In this document: positions 19,819 to 27,552 of the stretch, piece by piece
How positions within the stretch are numbered: position 1 is the stretch's first letter
Layout of the letters: each line of letters opens with the position of its first letter
Assembly (NCBI RefSeq): GCF_001647545.1
Contig: NZ_LSZH01000013.1
Location: forward strand, 62,001 to 126,000
From: Acinetobacter sp. SFB
Lineage (GTDB): Bacteria; Pseudomonadota; Gammaproteobacteria; Pseudomonadales; Moraxellaceae
Length of the DNA stretch: 64,000 nt
Direction of reading: 5' to 3'
Notes under the pieces: model-generated
The model's input: the letters and a program-made list of their open reading frames with translations, nothing else
Database searches by the model: none
What the model was told of the DNA's origin: nothing
Made by a program: the position numbers and the translations under genes

Positions 19819-20955
19819 TTAGTGCTTAATAATCTTAGTAAAGCTCTCTATCAAACTAAATGCATCATCGACGACTTCCCATGTTTTCTGCTCATCAAAA
19901 TAACCATCTGATTCATGCGCTACATTTGGGAATAATAGTGATTTATCTATACCATTAGATTGCAGCATGCCATTTGCGTTGAGAACCATATTGATCTTCG
20001 ACCAATCATCAAAGAAGTATTCTTGAAGCTGTGGAATGATTTTCTGTTTAAAAATTGAAGATAAAGTTTCTAAATTTGGTTGTTTTATCAAACTCATGAA
20101 GTTGGCATGACCAATACAATGATCACGATCCAGAAGTACTTCTATACGTTGATTGATGACTTCTAATAATTTTCCAATATTTAAACCTTTAACCTCCACG
20201 CCATTTAAAAGCTCTGGTTTTGGTGGCATTTCAACAAATGTAAAACGACGGCGCAATGCAATGTCTAGACCTGTTAACGAACGGTCAGAGGAATTCATTG
20301 TTCCAATCAGATAGACATTTTCAGGTACAGAGAATTCTTCTTTTGAATATGGCAATGTGACAGAAAGGGCTTCATTAGCTCCTTCACGTTTTGAATCTTC
20401 AATCAGGGTAATGAGTTCACCAAAGATGCGTGAAATATTACCCCGATTAATTTCATCAATAATCAGAATAAATTTTTTATCCTGCGCTTGTTCATTTGTT
20501 TTGCTACTTAAAATATTCTGTAATTTTTGCAAGTTTATGGCATTTGCCAAATTATAAATGGTTTGCTGTGAAAGAACTTTATCAAATATTTGTTCAACAG
20601 CTAAACTAGGCTCAAAAATTTTCAGCCATTTTACATCCTTTTTCTGGACATACTCAGGAGTATTATCTGGATCGTTTAAGACACAATAACCTCCTGTGAT
20701 TTCTCCAATAGCTCTAAATTTGTGATTGCCATCAGAAACAATTACCAAATCTCCTATTTGTGTCTTATTTTTAAAATCATTCACAAACCGTGATGCTGAA
20801 GGATATTTTTTTCTATATTCAGAATATCCTTCCTGATCCATCACTAATTTTTCAATTTTCTGTTTTTTTTGTTTGTTATCCAGGTAGCCTTTTCTGACTA
20901 AGGCAAAAAGCTTTTCAACGTATGGGAAAAACTCTTGATCTCCCTGATCTGCCAA
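19819..20955 (-). pseudogene. McrB-like AAA+ protein lacking its P-loop segment
   Basis: The 378-codon frame has the McrB-type region before the ATPase (GDLVIVSDG, AIGEITGGY, VKWL, QTIYNLAN, LQKLQNIL) and then jumps directly to Walker B LIIDEINRGNISRIFGEL (about 163-180), sensor region GTMNSSDRSL (218-227) and RRRF (235-238). In McrB proteins LQ-IL is followed by the GxxGxGK P-loop and about 100 residues before Walker B; these are missing here with the frame kept. The 5' end starts at a TTG inside a junction with hsdM. It therefore looks doubly deleted and is probably unable to hydrolyse GTP by itself. Immediately upstream of the McrC-SNF2 gene. Confidence 0.75.
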
Positions 20956-21779
20956 TAGAATAAGGTATTGCCCAACTTCACATTACGCACGTCCTGACCT
21001 TTAATCAGCATATCCGCTTTACAGATCGCATAAGACTCAGGGTTTAACTCTTGTCCAAAAACACGCATCACCGCTTCAGGGTTATGCTCATAGACATATT
21101 CTGTCCCTGAAGATAAAAATCCACCTGTACCACATGTCGGGTCGTATAAGGTGCGGATAACGCCGTCTTTGGTCAGAGCATCATCATCATTGTTAAAAAT
21201 TAAGCCTGTGGTTAAACGCACGATGTCACGTGGGGTAAAATGCTCCCCTGCAGTTTCATTTGAGCTTTCTGCAAAACGGCGGATGAGTTCTTCAAACACC
21301 AAGCCCATTTCTTGATTCGATACCGCGCCGTAGCTTAAATCAGTGGTGGCAAACTTTTGCACGACTTTGTAGAGCAAGTTGGCATCGTCCAATAAGCCAA
21401 CAAATTCATCAAACTTAAAATGCTCAAAAATTTCACGTGCGTCTTTAGAGAAGTGTTGTATGTAATTACTCAGGTTGGCACGAATGTCCTTTTGACCAAG
21501 GCTGAGCAAGCTGAGTTCTGAAGTATTAAAAAATGACAAACCATTGGTGGCTTTTAAAAGCATCTTTTCTTTGGCTTCTTCAGGCAACGGCATATTTTTA
21601 ACTTTTTCATTGGCTGCCAATACATCTGCCTTACTCGCTTCAAGTACACACTCTAAACGGCGCAATAAGGTAAATGGTAAAATGACACGCCCATATTGGG
21701 ATTGTTTAAAGTCACCACGTAGCAGATCGGCCACAGACCAGATGAATGAAGCTACTTGTGAAAAGTTATTATTTGTCAT
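20898..21779 (-). pseudogene. hsdM: Type I restriction methyltransferase HsdM, 3'-truncated
   Basis: The first 273 residues are a normal HsdM N-terminus: the [16 protein letters not shown] and [14 protein letters not shown] region, [17 protein letters not shown], the SAM motif [10 protein letters not shown] (212-221) and [17 protein letters not shown]. Homology stops at KLGNTL; the expected NPPF/Y catalytic motif and the C-terminal half are gone, and the last 20 codons ([15 protein letters not shown]...) read the mcrB sequence out of frame. A deletion with end near 20,960 explains both this truncation and the missing mcrB start. No hsdS or hsdR is in the window. Not expected to methylate DNA. 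Confidence 0.85.
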
Positions 21780-21898
21780 TTAAAACTACCGCTCGCCATC
21801 AGGCATAAAAACTTGAAATTTATAGGAATGATTGTGCCTGATTTACAACGCAATTTGCTAGAGATAGACTGTATAAAAGAATATTAATTAGTATACGT

Positions 21899-22957
21899 AT
21901 GGGTTTTTTAAGTATTGTCGAAAATAAAGAAATTTATAGCTTTATGCTCAATGATGAGCAATGGGATAGGCTAAAAGATAAATATAAAAATCTGAGCATT
22001 CATATGCCCTGCTGCCAGACTCGTGCAATTCCCAAAAAGAATAAACTTGGTACACAGTATTTTGCGCATCATCCCTCTAGCAATTGCAGTGTGCATTCAG
22101 GAGAAAGTCGTGAACATCAGTTCTGCAAATATCTCATCTTAAAACATTTACATGAAAATGGATGGAATGTAACCCCTGAGTTTCGTGGTCAAACGCCATC
22201 AGGTGAAATATGGATCGCAGACATTTATGCTGAGAAGAATAAAGCAAAAATTGTGATTGAAATTCAGTGGTCACCACAAAGTATTGAGGAGACAAAACGC
22301 CGTCAAGATAAATATGCCACTTCAGGTATTCGAGCAGTTTGGTTTATGCGAACCACCCCGAAGAATAAATGGGATGTTTTAGATTATCAAAGCTATGAAC
22401 TGCCTGCATTTTCAATATGGCTTGATAAGGAGACACGCCTCCTAACAGCAAGTGGAGCTTTCAATAATTGGGATTCAAGTGACTTAGTCGAAATAGATTT
22501 TATTCAGTTCTTTGAAACGCTAATGAAAGGTGGAATTCAATATTCCTTAAAATCAGAATCAACTAGATTCATGCAATTAGCTATGAATATCGTTAAATGC
22601 TGGAAATGTAAAAAATCCACTAATCTAATTATGGATATTAATTACTTTATTCATCATGAGGATAAATTAATAAAAATAGAAAGGTTGGGACTTGAACAAT
22701 TATCTCAACCACATAGTGAGCTTCTTAATGACCCTACCCTATTACAGAATTATCAATACGGATTTATTATTAAACGATTCAGCAAAACTCGTGGTGAGAC
22801 CTATTTATCAAATGGCTGTTTCCATTGCGATGCCATGCAAGGAGCTCATTTTTCTTATCGCGAACGTGATGAAGAAAATATGATTTATAGCCAATATATT
22901 GAGGTCAAAATTGATCATGAAACAAAAATTGATGGGCTTTGGTTTTATTTAAAATAA
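21899..22957 (+). CDS. CoiA-like (competence protein) nuclease-domain protein
   Basis: A 352-residue protein matching the CoiA pattern: an N-terminal cysteine region (MPCC, residues 36-39), FAHHPSSNC, the SGESREHQFCKY helix, IADIY (D108), VIEIQWS (E121, Q123) and RAVWFM. E72, D108, E121 and Q123 fit a PD-(D/E)xK-type nuclease core. Two CxxC pairs further on (CWKC, CFHC) may bind zinc. CoiA-like proteins are linked to natural transformation and also to accessory regions with unknown roles. It is divergent from hsdM over 119 bases. The start has no strong SD, so a later start is possible. Confidence 0.65.
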   Translation: MGFLSIVENKEIYSFMLNDEQWDRLKDKYKNLSIHMPCCQTRAIPKKNKLGTQYFAHHPSSNCSVHSGESREHQFCKYLILKHLHENGWNVTPEFRGQTPSGEIWIADIYAEKNKAKIVIEIQWSPQSIEETKRRQDKYATSGIRAVWFMRTTPKNKWDVLDYQSYELPAFSIWLDKETRLLTASGAFNNWDSSDLVEIDFIQFFETLMKGGIQYSLKSESTRFMQLAMNIVKCWKCKKSTNLIMDINYFIHHEDKLIKIERLGLEQLSQPHSELLNDPTLLQNYQYGFIIKRFSKTRGETYLSNGCFHCDAMQGAHFSYRERDEENMIYSQYIEVKIDHETKIDGLWFYLK

Positions 22958-23030
22958 ATACCCATCAATAAATAGCTATTAAGTTATTACTATAAATCCA
23001 TTCATAAAAGAGAGTAACTTCTTTATTCAT

Positions 23031-24164
23031 CTATTCAACTTGATCATCTGCATCGGACCCATCCAATTCTCCTGCTTTCATACGTCGTTCCATTTCGGTA
23101 TTTACCTCTTCTTCTACTCCACCTGAATCAATATAACGTCTACGTGCTGCTAGTCGTTCCGCTTCGGCAACTAAACGCAATTGCTGTGCTTCATAGGCTT
23201 TATCATCATTTAGATCCTTCCCACGCTTCGTATCATTCATGTCTTTAAGGTCTTCTAACTGTGTACCGTACAGGGACAATTCAAACTTAATACTCTCACG
23301 CCTATTGAAAGAAAAATTGTTATAGACTTCTAAAATTTGGCACAAGGTATTCAATTGATCTTTGAGTTGCTTCATCATCGGTTTGGTAAAAGTACACCTG
23401 ATCTTATCCGACATAAGCAAGGCAGAAGTCATTACCAGATTATCGTATAAACGATCTCCAAAATCGTTATTTAATGCCATTCTTTTTCGAGATTTTACAA
23501 TCACCTCAGCCTGACTTTTACGTCGTATTTGTGCATTTGTAAGTAGATTTTTTATATTAACTGTTTTGCATTCTACGATTTCTTTAATGAAGTCAAAACT
23601 ATCCACGTCAATAACTGTATCACCCTGTCCAAGATTTTGATTTTCAAATTTTTCTTTATTATTTAAATCCTCGTTTAAAACATTTTCTGATTCTATTTTT
23701 TTGACGCTGCGGATCAATTTTTTTAAGGTAGCGTCACTTTCTTTTAATAGAGAATCTGACCTTTCCCATCCCTCATGTTTAGCCTTATTGGCTATAGCCT
23801 GTTGCGAGGGAAAGTTATTGCACTTGAGTTCATTTTGGACTAATTCTTTTAGACGCTTATAAGTGGTTTTAGGATTAGACTCATGAATCTTTCTGACACA
23901 AAGCCAAAAGTCATCACTGTATTTGTTAGGAGCGACTTTATTGATAATTTCATCTTCATACCTAATCCATCTTTTTTTTACTGCATGGCGCTCTACAGTG
24001 CGTTGTGATGGAAAAGTATCAAGATTAAATTCAGCACACATCATGCTTTTTATTTTTTCATAATTAGGATGGGTTGCTGATTCATAAAACGTGCGAATTC
24101 CCACCCATAACTCAACATTATAATGTCTATTATTTATCTGATTTGAATCTGCTTTTTTAATCAT
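23031..24164 (-). CDS. Unrecognised protein with two tandem HTH-like repeats
   Basis: A 377-residue protein I cannot name. Residues about 19-68 and 86-135 are two copies of one module: an aromatic W/F followed by (I/V)R-x(2)-(Y/H)ES, then Y-x(2)-(I/L)K and FPSQ-x(2)-(V/I)-x(5)-K-x(2)-W. This is a helix-turn-helix-like repeat suggesting DNA binding. A lysine-rich linker, an alpha-helical part (260-300) and an acidic, coiled tail (about 320-377, many Glu/Ala/Arg, ending DDQVE) follow. It is the last gene of the minus-strand phage-type module, where small-terminase or packaging-recognition proteins often lie; that role is only a guess. Confidence 0.5.
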   Translation of the reverse strand: MIKKADSNQINNRHYNVELWVGIRTFYESATHPNYEKIKSMMCAEFNLDTFPSQRTVERHAVKKRWIRYEDEIINKVAPNKYSDDFWLCVRKIHESNPKTTYKRLKELVQNELKCNNFPSQQAIANKAKHEGWERSDSLLKESDATLKKLIRSVKKIESENVLNEDLNNKEKFENQNLGQGDTVIDVDSFDFIKEIVECKTVNIKNLLTNAQIRRKSQAEVIVKSRKRMALNNDFGDRLYDNLVMTSALLMSDKIRCTFTKPMMKQLKDQLNTLCQILEVYNNFSFNRRESIKFELSLYGTQLEDLKDMNDTKRGKDLNDDKAYEAQQLRLVAEAERLAARRRYIDSGGVEEEVNTEMERRMKAGELDGSDADDQVE

Positions 24165-24180
24165 AAATTTAACTTTTTGT

Positions 24181-24330
24181 TAACTCATTTTGAAGGATAA
24201 GATTGTGAGAAAAGCTTTATTAGATCAGATGATCCGTCGAGCACATGTATACAATTTAGTAAGTGAATCAATGCAAAAAAAAGAAAAAGAAAAAATTGGC
24301 CATCTTGATAATCTTGTCCAGGTTAAGTGA
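24181..24330 (+). pseudogene. IstB-like (IS21 family) C-terminal remnant
   Basis: A short plus-strand frame ending at TGA 24,328-24,330 reads ...VRKALLDQMIRRAHVYNL then VSESMQKKEKEK. The ALLDQMIRRAHV...SES pattern matches the end of IstB-type helper ATPases (A-LDR-L-HH-x(5)-GESYR). A GTG at 24,205 with AAGGA upstream could in principle start a 41-residue peptide, but an IS relic explains it better. It lies head-to-head with the 23,031 gene on foreign DNA. Confidence 0.4.
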
Positions 24331-24364
24331 CACTTTAATTTTTCCGGTGAATTATTAAAGTGTC
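24329..24364. repeat. 11-base perfect inverted repeat next to the IstB remnant
   Basis: GACACTTTAAT (24,329-24,339) and ATTAAAGTGTC (24,354-24,364) surround 14 bases. No T-run follows, so a terminator is unlikely. Its position after the IstB-like tail suggests the end-repeat region of a lost IS21-type element. Confidence 0.45.
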
Positions 24365-24439
24365 CCAGTGGAATAAGAATAAATTGGCAACTTAGTTATT
24401 GATTTTTAAAACTTAATATCTATTAAAAATTTACAAAAT

Positions 24440-25165
24440 TTATATCTGTTTCAAACGAAAATCTTCAGTATCAATTTGTATATAAGAATATAGATATGAC
24501 AAAAATCTTGAACGAGTTCGGTGATCCATATATTCAAGCACCTGATCGGCTTTTAGGTTAGAAGTAATAATTGTACTTTTTTGATTTTCATGCCTACGGT
24601 AAATAATCTTATTGATGATTTCAGCTTTTTTACCCATGTCGTCATAACCTAGATCATCAATAACTAAAAGATCAATTTCCGTATATTCCTTAAGAACATC
24701 TTCTTCATTCAAATCAGGATTTTTCCAAGTAGCAATAACTTTACTTGCTAATCCAAATGAAGTTGAGTAACCAATAGAATTCCTAAAATAATTTAATTCA
24801 TAGCAATACTTTAAAATACCCACAGCTATATGTGACTTTCCAACTCCAGTTGGCCCAGTAATCATAAGATTTAAATGAGTTTTCTTTTCTACTATCTGCT
24901 TCATATACCTTTTTGCCCGATCAACTCTTTTTTCATCTTCTTGGTCAGTAAGAAGAAAATTATTTAAATCCTTATTTTTCAAATCTAGAGGGATATGAGC
25001 ATTTTTAATTTTCATACTTAGTAAGTTCTTTAGTGAAACTTCTTCATGTTGATTACTCTCATTTTTCAAGTTCTCTGATATACATTTTCTACATATCCAC
25101 CTCCATTTAAGAAATAATTCTTTATTGCATTCATGCTTTTCACAGTAATTAAGTTCATTTGGCAT
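24440..25165 (-). CDS. DnaC-like replicative helicase loader (phage type)
   Basis: A 241-residue AAA+ protein. An N-terminal zinc finger uses C8, C13, C25 and C28; Walker A is GPTGVGKSH (104-112); Walker B is LLVIDDLGYDD; and TSNLK with RSRF follow as sensor and arginine finger. This is the DnaC/IstB branch of AAA+ ATPases. It loads DnaB helicase onto phage or plasmid origins. SD GGGAG abuts the first ATG (25,171), so ATG 25,165 with six-base spacing is chosen. It is four-gene-coupled with the DUF1376 protein upstream, a standard replication module of lambdoid phages and satellites. Confidence 0.85.
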   Translation of the reverse strand: MPNELNYCEKHECNKELFLKWRWICRKCISENLKNESNQHEEVSLKNLLSMKIKNAHIPLDLKNKDLNNFLLTDQEDEKRVDRAKRYMKQIVEKKTHLNLMITGPTGVGKSHIAVGILKYCYELNYFRNSIGYSTSFGLASKVIATWKNPDLNEEDVLKEYTEIDLLVIDDLGYDDMGKKAEIINKIIYRRHENQKSTIITSNLKADQVLEYMDHRTRSRFLSYLYSYIQIDTEDFRLKQI

Positions 25166-25175
25166 ATTCATCTCC

Positions 25176-25901
25176 CTAATTACTTCGTTTACTTTCTAAA
25201 ATTTGAGAAGTCAGATCATTACGTTCCCACGAAGCATTAATGTCTTCTTTTTTATTTAATATTTTTTTAGTTTGATTATGTTTATTTATATTGGGATCGC
25301 CCCCCGATAAATTTGCATAATTATCTATATGTTTATTAGCGCGAACTATTGCTTTTAAAACATGATTTTCTAAAGCTCTAGATGTGGGATTTAATATCTT
25401 TAAACACTGCAATGCCTCTTCTAAATCTACTAATAACTCAGAGCTATCAATTGATACATTCCAACGTTTTTCATTACCTTTATTCGCATCTAACGAAGCA
25501 TTTAATTTTATTAACCATGCTTCTAAAGCTCTTTTTGCAGCATACGGGTGATAATATCGCCCATCTGAAGCTAATACCCATTCAGAAAGAACTTTCTCTT
25601 TTATTTTTCCCCACGTTCGTCCTACGCCAGAAAGATGTGTTAGAAGCCCATCATCATCAGGAAGACTAGCACTAGGAACTTCATGCCAACTTTTAAGCAA
25701 TAGATTAATAAATGCGACTTTTTCAACATGATTAAATAACACCCATTCACGACTTTTTAAAAATTTCACTATTTCAATAGGTAGAAAAGGAAATGAGTTA
25801 AGGTCACACTTAGGTGGCACTAGAGGTGGTATTACTCGAGGTGGTACTACAAGAGGTGACACCACTAGAGGTAGTATTATTAAAGGTGGGTTATTTTTCA
25901 T
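25176..25901 (-). CDS. DUF1376-domain phage replication protein with Pro-rich N-terminal repeats
   Basis: A 241-residue protein. Residues 38-130 form a DUF1376 (YdaU-like) domain: PIEIVKFLKSREW, AFINLLLKSWH, GLLTHLSGVGRTW and YYHPYAAKRALEAW. Such proteins sit beside DnaC in phage replication modules and are thought to help origin recognition. The first 30 residues are an odd PPLII/SPLVV/PPRVI repeat, coded by about four 15-base units that the duplicated copy at 26,152 lacks. Its ATG overlaps the stop of the chimeric gene (ATGA). The C-terminal third is polar and low-complexity. Confidence 0.75.
   Translation of the reverse strand: MKNNPPLIILPLVVSPLVVPPRVIPPLVPPKCDLNSFPFLPIEIVKFLKSREWVLFNHVEKVAFINLLLKSWHEVPSASLPDDDGLLTHLSGVGRTWGKIKEKVLSEWVLASDGRYYHPYAAKRALEAWLIKLNASLDANKGNEKRWNVSIDSSELLVDLEEALQCLKILNPTSRALENHVLKAIVRANKHIDNYANLSGGDPNINKHNQTKKILNKKEDINASWERNDLTSQILESKRSN
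25809..25885. repeat. 15-base minisatellite inside the DUF1376 gene
   Basis: Four to five degenerate 15-base units beginning GGTGG/GGTAG (for example GGTGGTATTACTCGA, GGTGGTACTACAAGA) encode pentapeptides such as PPRVI on the minus strand. Compared with the parallel N-terminus at about 26,110-26,152, the gene is exactly 60 bases longer here, equal to four units. Confidence 0.75.
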
Positions 25902-26152
25902 TTTGCACCTCGATGCGAATTACAGAGGGCGTCAATATCTTTTAGTTTCCACTTTAAGTAATTATCAATCTTTATAGGCTGAATTGTCCCCCTTCCATCC
26001 ATTACCCACTTACGTAATGTTTGAGGCTGTAAGTCCATGTCCTTAAAAGATATCCACTCACGACTTTTTAAAAATTTCACTATTTCAATAGGTAGATAAG
26101 GAAACAAGGTAAGGTCACACTTATGTGGGACAAGAGGTGAAATATCTTTCAT
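25898..26152 (-). CDS. Chimeric small protein made by tandem duplication (DUF1376 start + HTH end)
   Basis: 84 residues. The first 34 copy the DUF1376 protein (SPLVPHKCDL, LPIEIVKFLKSREW) and the rest copies the HTH protein upstream (LQPQTLRKWVMDG, IQPIKI, LKWKLKDI). The sequence arrangement is what a head-to-tail duplication of about 251 bases, spanning the end of the HTH gene and the beginning of the DUF1376 gene, must give at its junction. Its ATG overlaps the HTH gene stop (TAATG) and its stop overlaps the DUF1376 ATG. It could still bind DNA through the HTH half, but may be just a by-product. Confidence 0.75.
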   Translation of the reverse strand: MKDISPLVPHKCDLTLFPYLPIEIVKFLKSREWISFKDMDLQPQTLRKWVMDGRGTIQPIKIDNYLKWKLKDIDALCNSHRGAK

Positions 26153-26349
26153 TATTCATCTCCCTCAGCGTTACAGAGTTCTTGTATATCTTTTAATTTC
26201 CACCTTAAACGGTTACCAATTTTGATTGGCTGAATTGGCCCGCTACCATCCATTGCCCACTTACGCAAAGTTTGAGGCTGAAAACTCATTTTATGAGCTG
26301 CCTCTTCTGTAGAAAGCAAAAGAGGTTCTTTTTGAAAAATTAACTTCAT
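26152..26349 (-). CDS. AlpA/MerR-like helix-turn-helix excisionase-type regulator
   Basis: A 65-residue winged-helix protein: LLSTEEAAHKM, then QPQTLRKWAMDG, GPIQPIKIGNRLRWKLKDI. The pattern (helix-turn-helix that reads a wing ending RW) is typical of HTH_17/AlpA regulators in prophages and satellites, which control integrase or replication genes. It is the first gene of the overlapping set 26,349 to 24,440 and the parent of the chimeric copy that follows. Confidence 0.8.
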   Translation of the reverse strand: MKLIFQKEPLLLSTEEAAHKMSFQPQTLRKWAMDGSGPIQPIKIGNRLRWKLKDIQELCNAEGDE

Positions 26350-26488
26350 AGATCAATTCCTATAAATTCAAATCAACGTGATTTGTTAGGAAAATGTTCT
26401 CAATTAACCAAAACTAAAGTAAAACACCAAAAACATAATAATAGTTTCTTCTTATTTTTATAATTTATTCATAAACTTATAAATAAAA

Positions 26489-26530
26489 ACTAGTCTAGTT
26501 AATTTCTAGACTAGTCTACTAGTCTAGTTT
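26489..26530 (-). terminator. CTAG-rich hairpin terminator after the 26,533 gene
   Basis: Arms built from ACTAGTCTAG / CTAGACTAGT units fold into a strong hairpin, flanked by T and A tracts, just past the stop of the next minus-strand gene. It contains six CTAG tetramers in 38 bases. Confidence 0.6.
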
Positions 26531-26532
26531 TC

Positions 26533-27237
26533 TTATTTTTGATGTTTTTGCTTAATCTTAGGTAAAACCTCAGACCATCGATTCGAAAAAGTTTTATCAT
26601 TTGAGTCAAAATATTTTTTATAATCACCATTATTTATGATTATTTTTTTTATCTTATCTTTTAACCCCTTTCTTCCTTTTTCTATATTTAGTAATCTTTT
26701 TCGTTCTTCCTCAGAGATTAAATTTAATATTTGATAAATTAATTGTCTTGCCTTCTCCGCTTGATCTCTCTTGGAAATAAGATCTAAATTATCTTGGATT
26801 TCAGGATTTATTTTTCTTCCCAATTTTCGAATAGTTCTTGAGTGAATTTTATAATTGGAAAATTTTTTTAAAAAATTTATCCATTCTTGTAATGTCTTTA
26901 TACTTTTAAAATCATAGGAATCTAAATCCGCTAAGAATACTGCTTTATCAATTATTCCAAGTTTATTTAATTCAATTTCAATAGTATTTTTAGGTCCTTT
27001 TAAATCACTTTTAATTTTGATAAGTGCATTAACATACTCAACTACCAACTGGGACTCTGAATATTTCTGAATTTCATTGCTATCCGATACACAATCCACC
27101 AGCAACTGGATTGCCGTTAAAAGTGACAAAGAACCATTTAAGTTTTGAGCTGCAAAAATTTGTGCTCTATGTTCATCTATAAAAAATATAGCAGGCGGTG
27201 GGAGTTCACTTAAAAATGGGAATAAATGTGTCGTCAT
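26533..27237 (-). CDS. Unrecognised accessory protein
   Basis: A 234-residue protein I cannot assign. The N-terminus (FPFLSELPPPAIFFIDEHRAQ) is hydrophobic and proline-containing but not a clear signal peptide; the rest is helical, lysine-rich and soluble, with EEERKRLLNIEKGRKGLK near the end. AGGTAG precedes ATG 27,237. It lies between the tRNA terminator and the HTH regulator, transcribed in the direction of the replication module, so it may be part of the same mobile element. AT content is higher than that of core genes here. Confidence 0.5.
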   Translation of the reverse strand: MTTHLFPFLSELPPPAIFFIDEHRAQIFAAQNLNGSLSLLTAIQLLVDCVSDSNEIQKYSESQLVVEYVNALIKIKSDLKGPKNTIEIELNKLGIIDKAVFLADLDSYDFKSIKTLQEWINFLKKFSNYKIHSRTIRKLGRKINPEIQDNLDLISKRDQAEKARQLIYQILNLISEEERKRLLNIEKGRKGLKDKIKKIIINNGDYKKYFDSNDKTFSNRWSEVLPKIKQKHQK

Positions 27238-27276
27238 TTTTGCTACCTATTAGCTACCTTTTTTGTTTTAATTAAA

Positions 27277-27311
27277 AAACCCCTTACGATTAGTACACGT
27301 AAGGGGTTGAT
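27277..27311 (-). terminator. Terminator of the tRNA transcript
   Basis: AACCCCTTACG pairs with CGTAAGGGGTT around a nine-base loop; on the minus strand six T follow. It lies six bases past the tRNA 3' end. Confidence 0.85.
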
Positions 27312-27316
27312 TTATA

Positions 27317-27393
<77 letters not shown>

Positions 27394-27552
27394 TATAATT
27401 TAGCAAAGCCATCATATTCAATAGCTTGGCTGTGCATCAATACTATCTAACATTTCGTAAATGAGCAAGCATTTTTACTTGTAGACCCATGGTAGACGCT
27501 AGAAATTATTGTACTATATTGCAAGATAGTGCAATTGATAGCGATTCTAGCG

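Noticed and set aside
25809..25885. CRISPR array
   Set aside because: The 15-base units are contiguous, coding and without spacers.
23031..27237. Intact prophage
   Set aside because: Only regulatory and replication-type genes are seen; there are no head, tail or lysis genes in the window.
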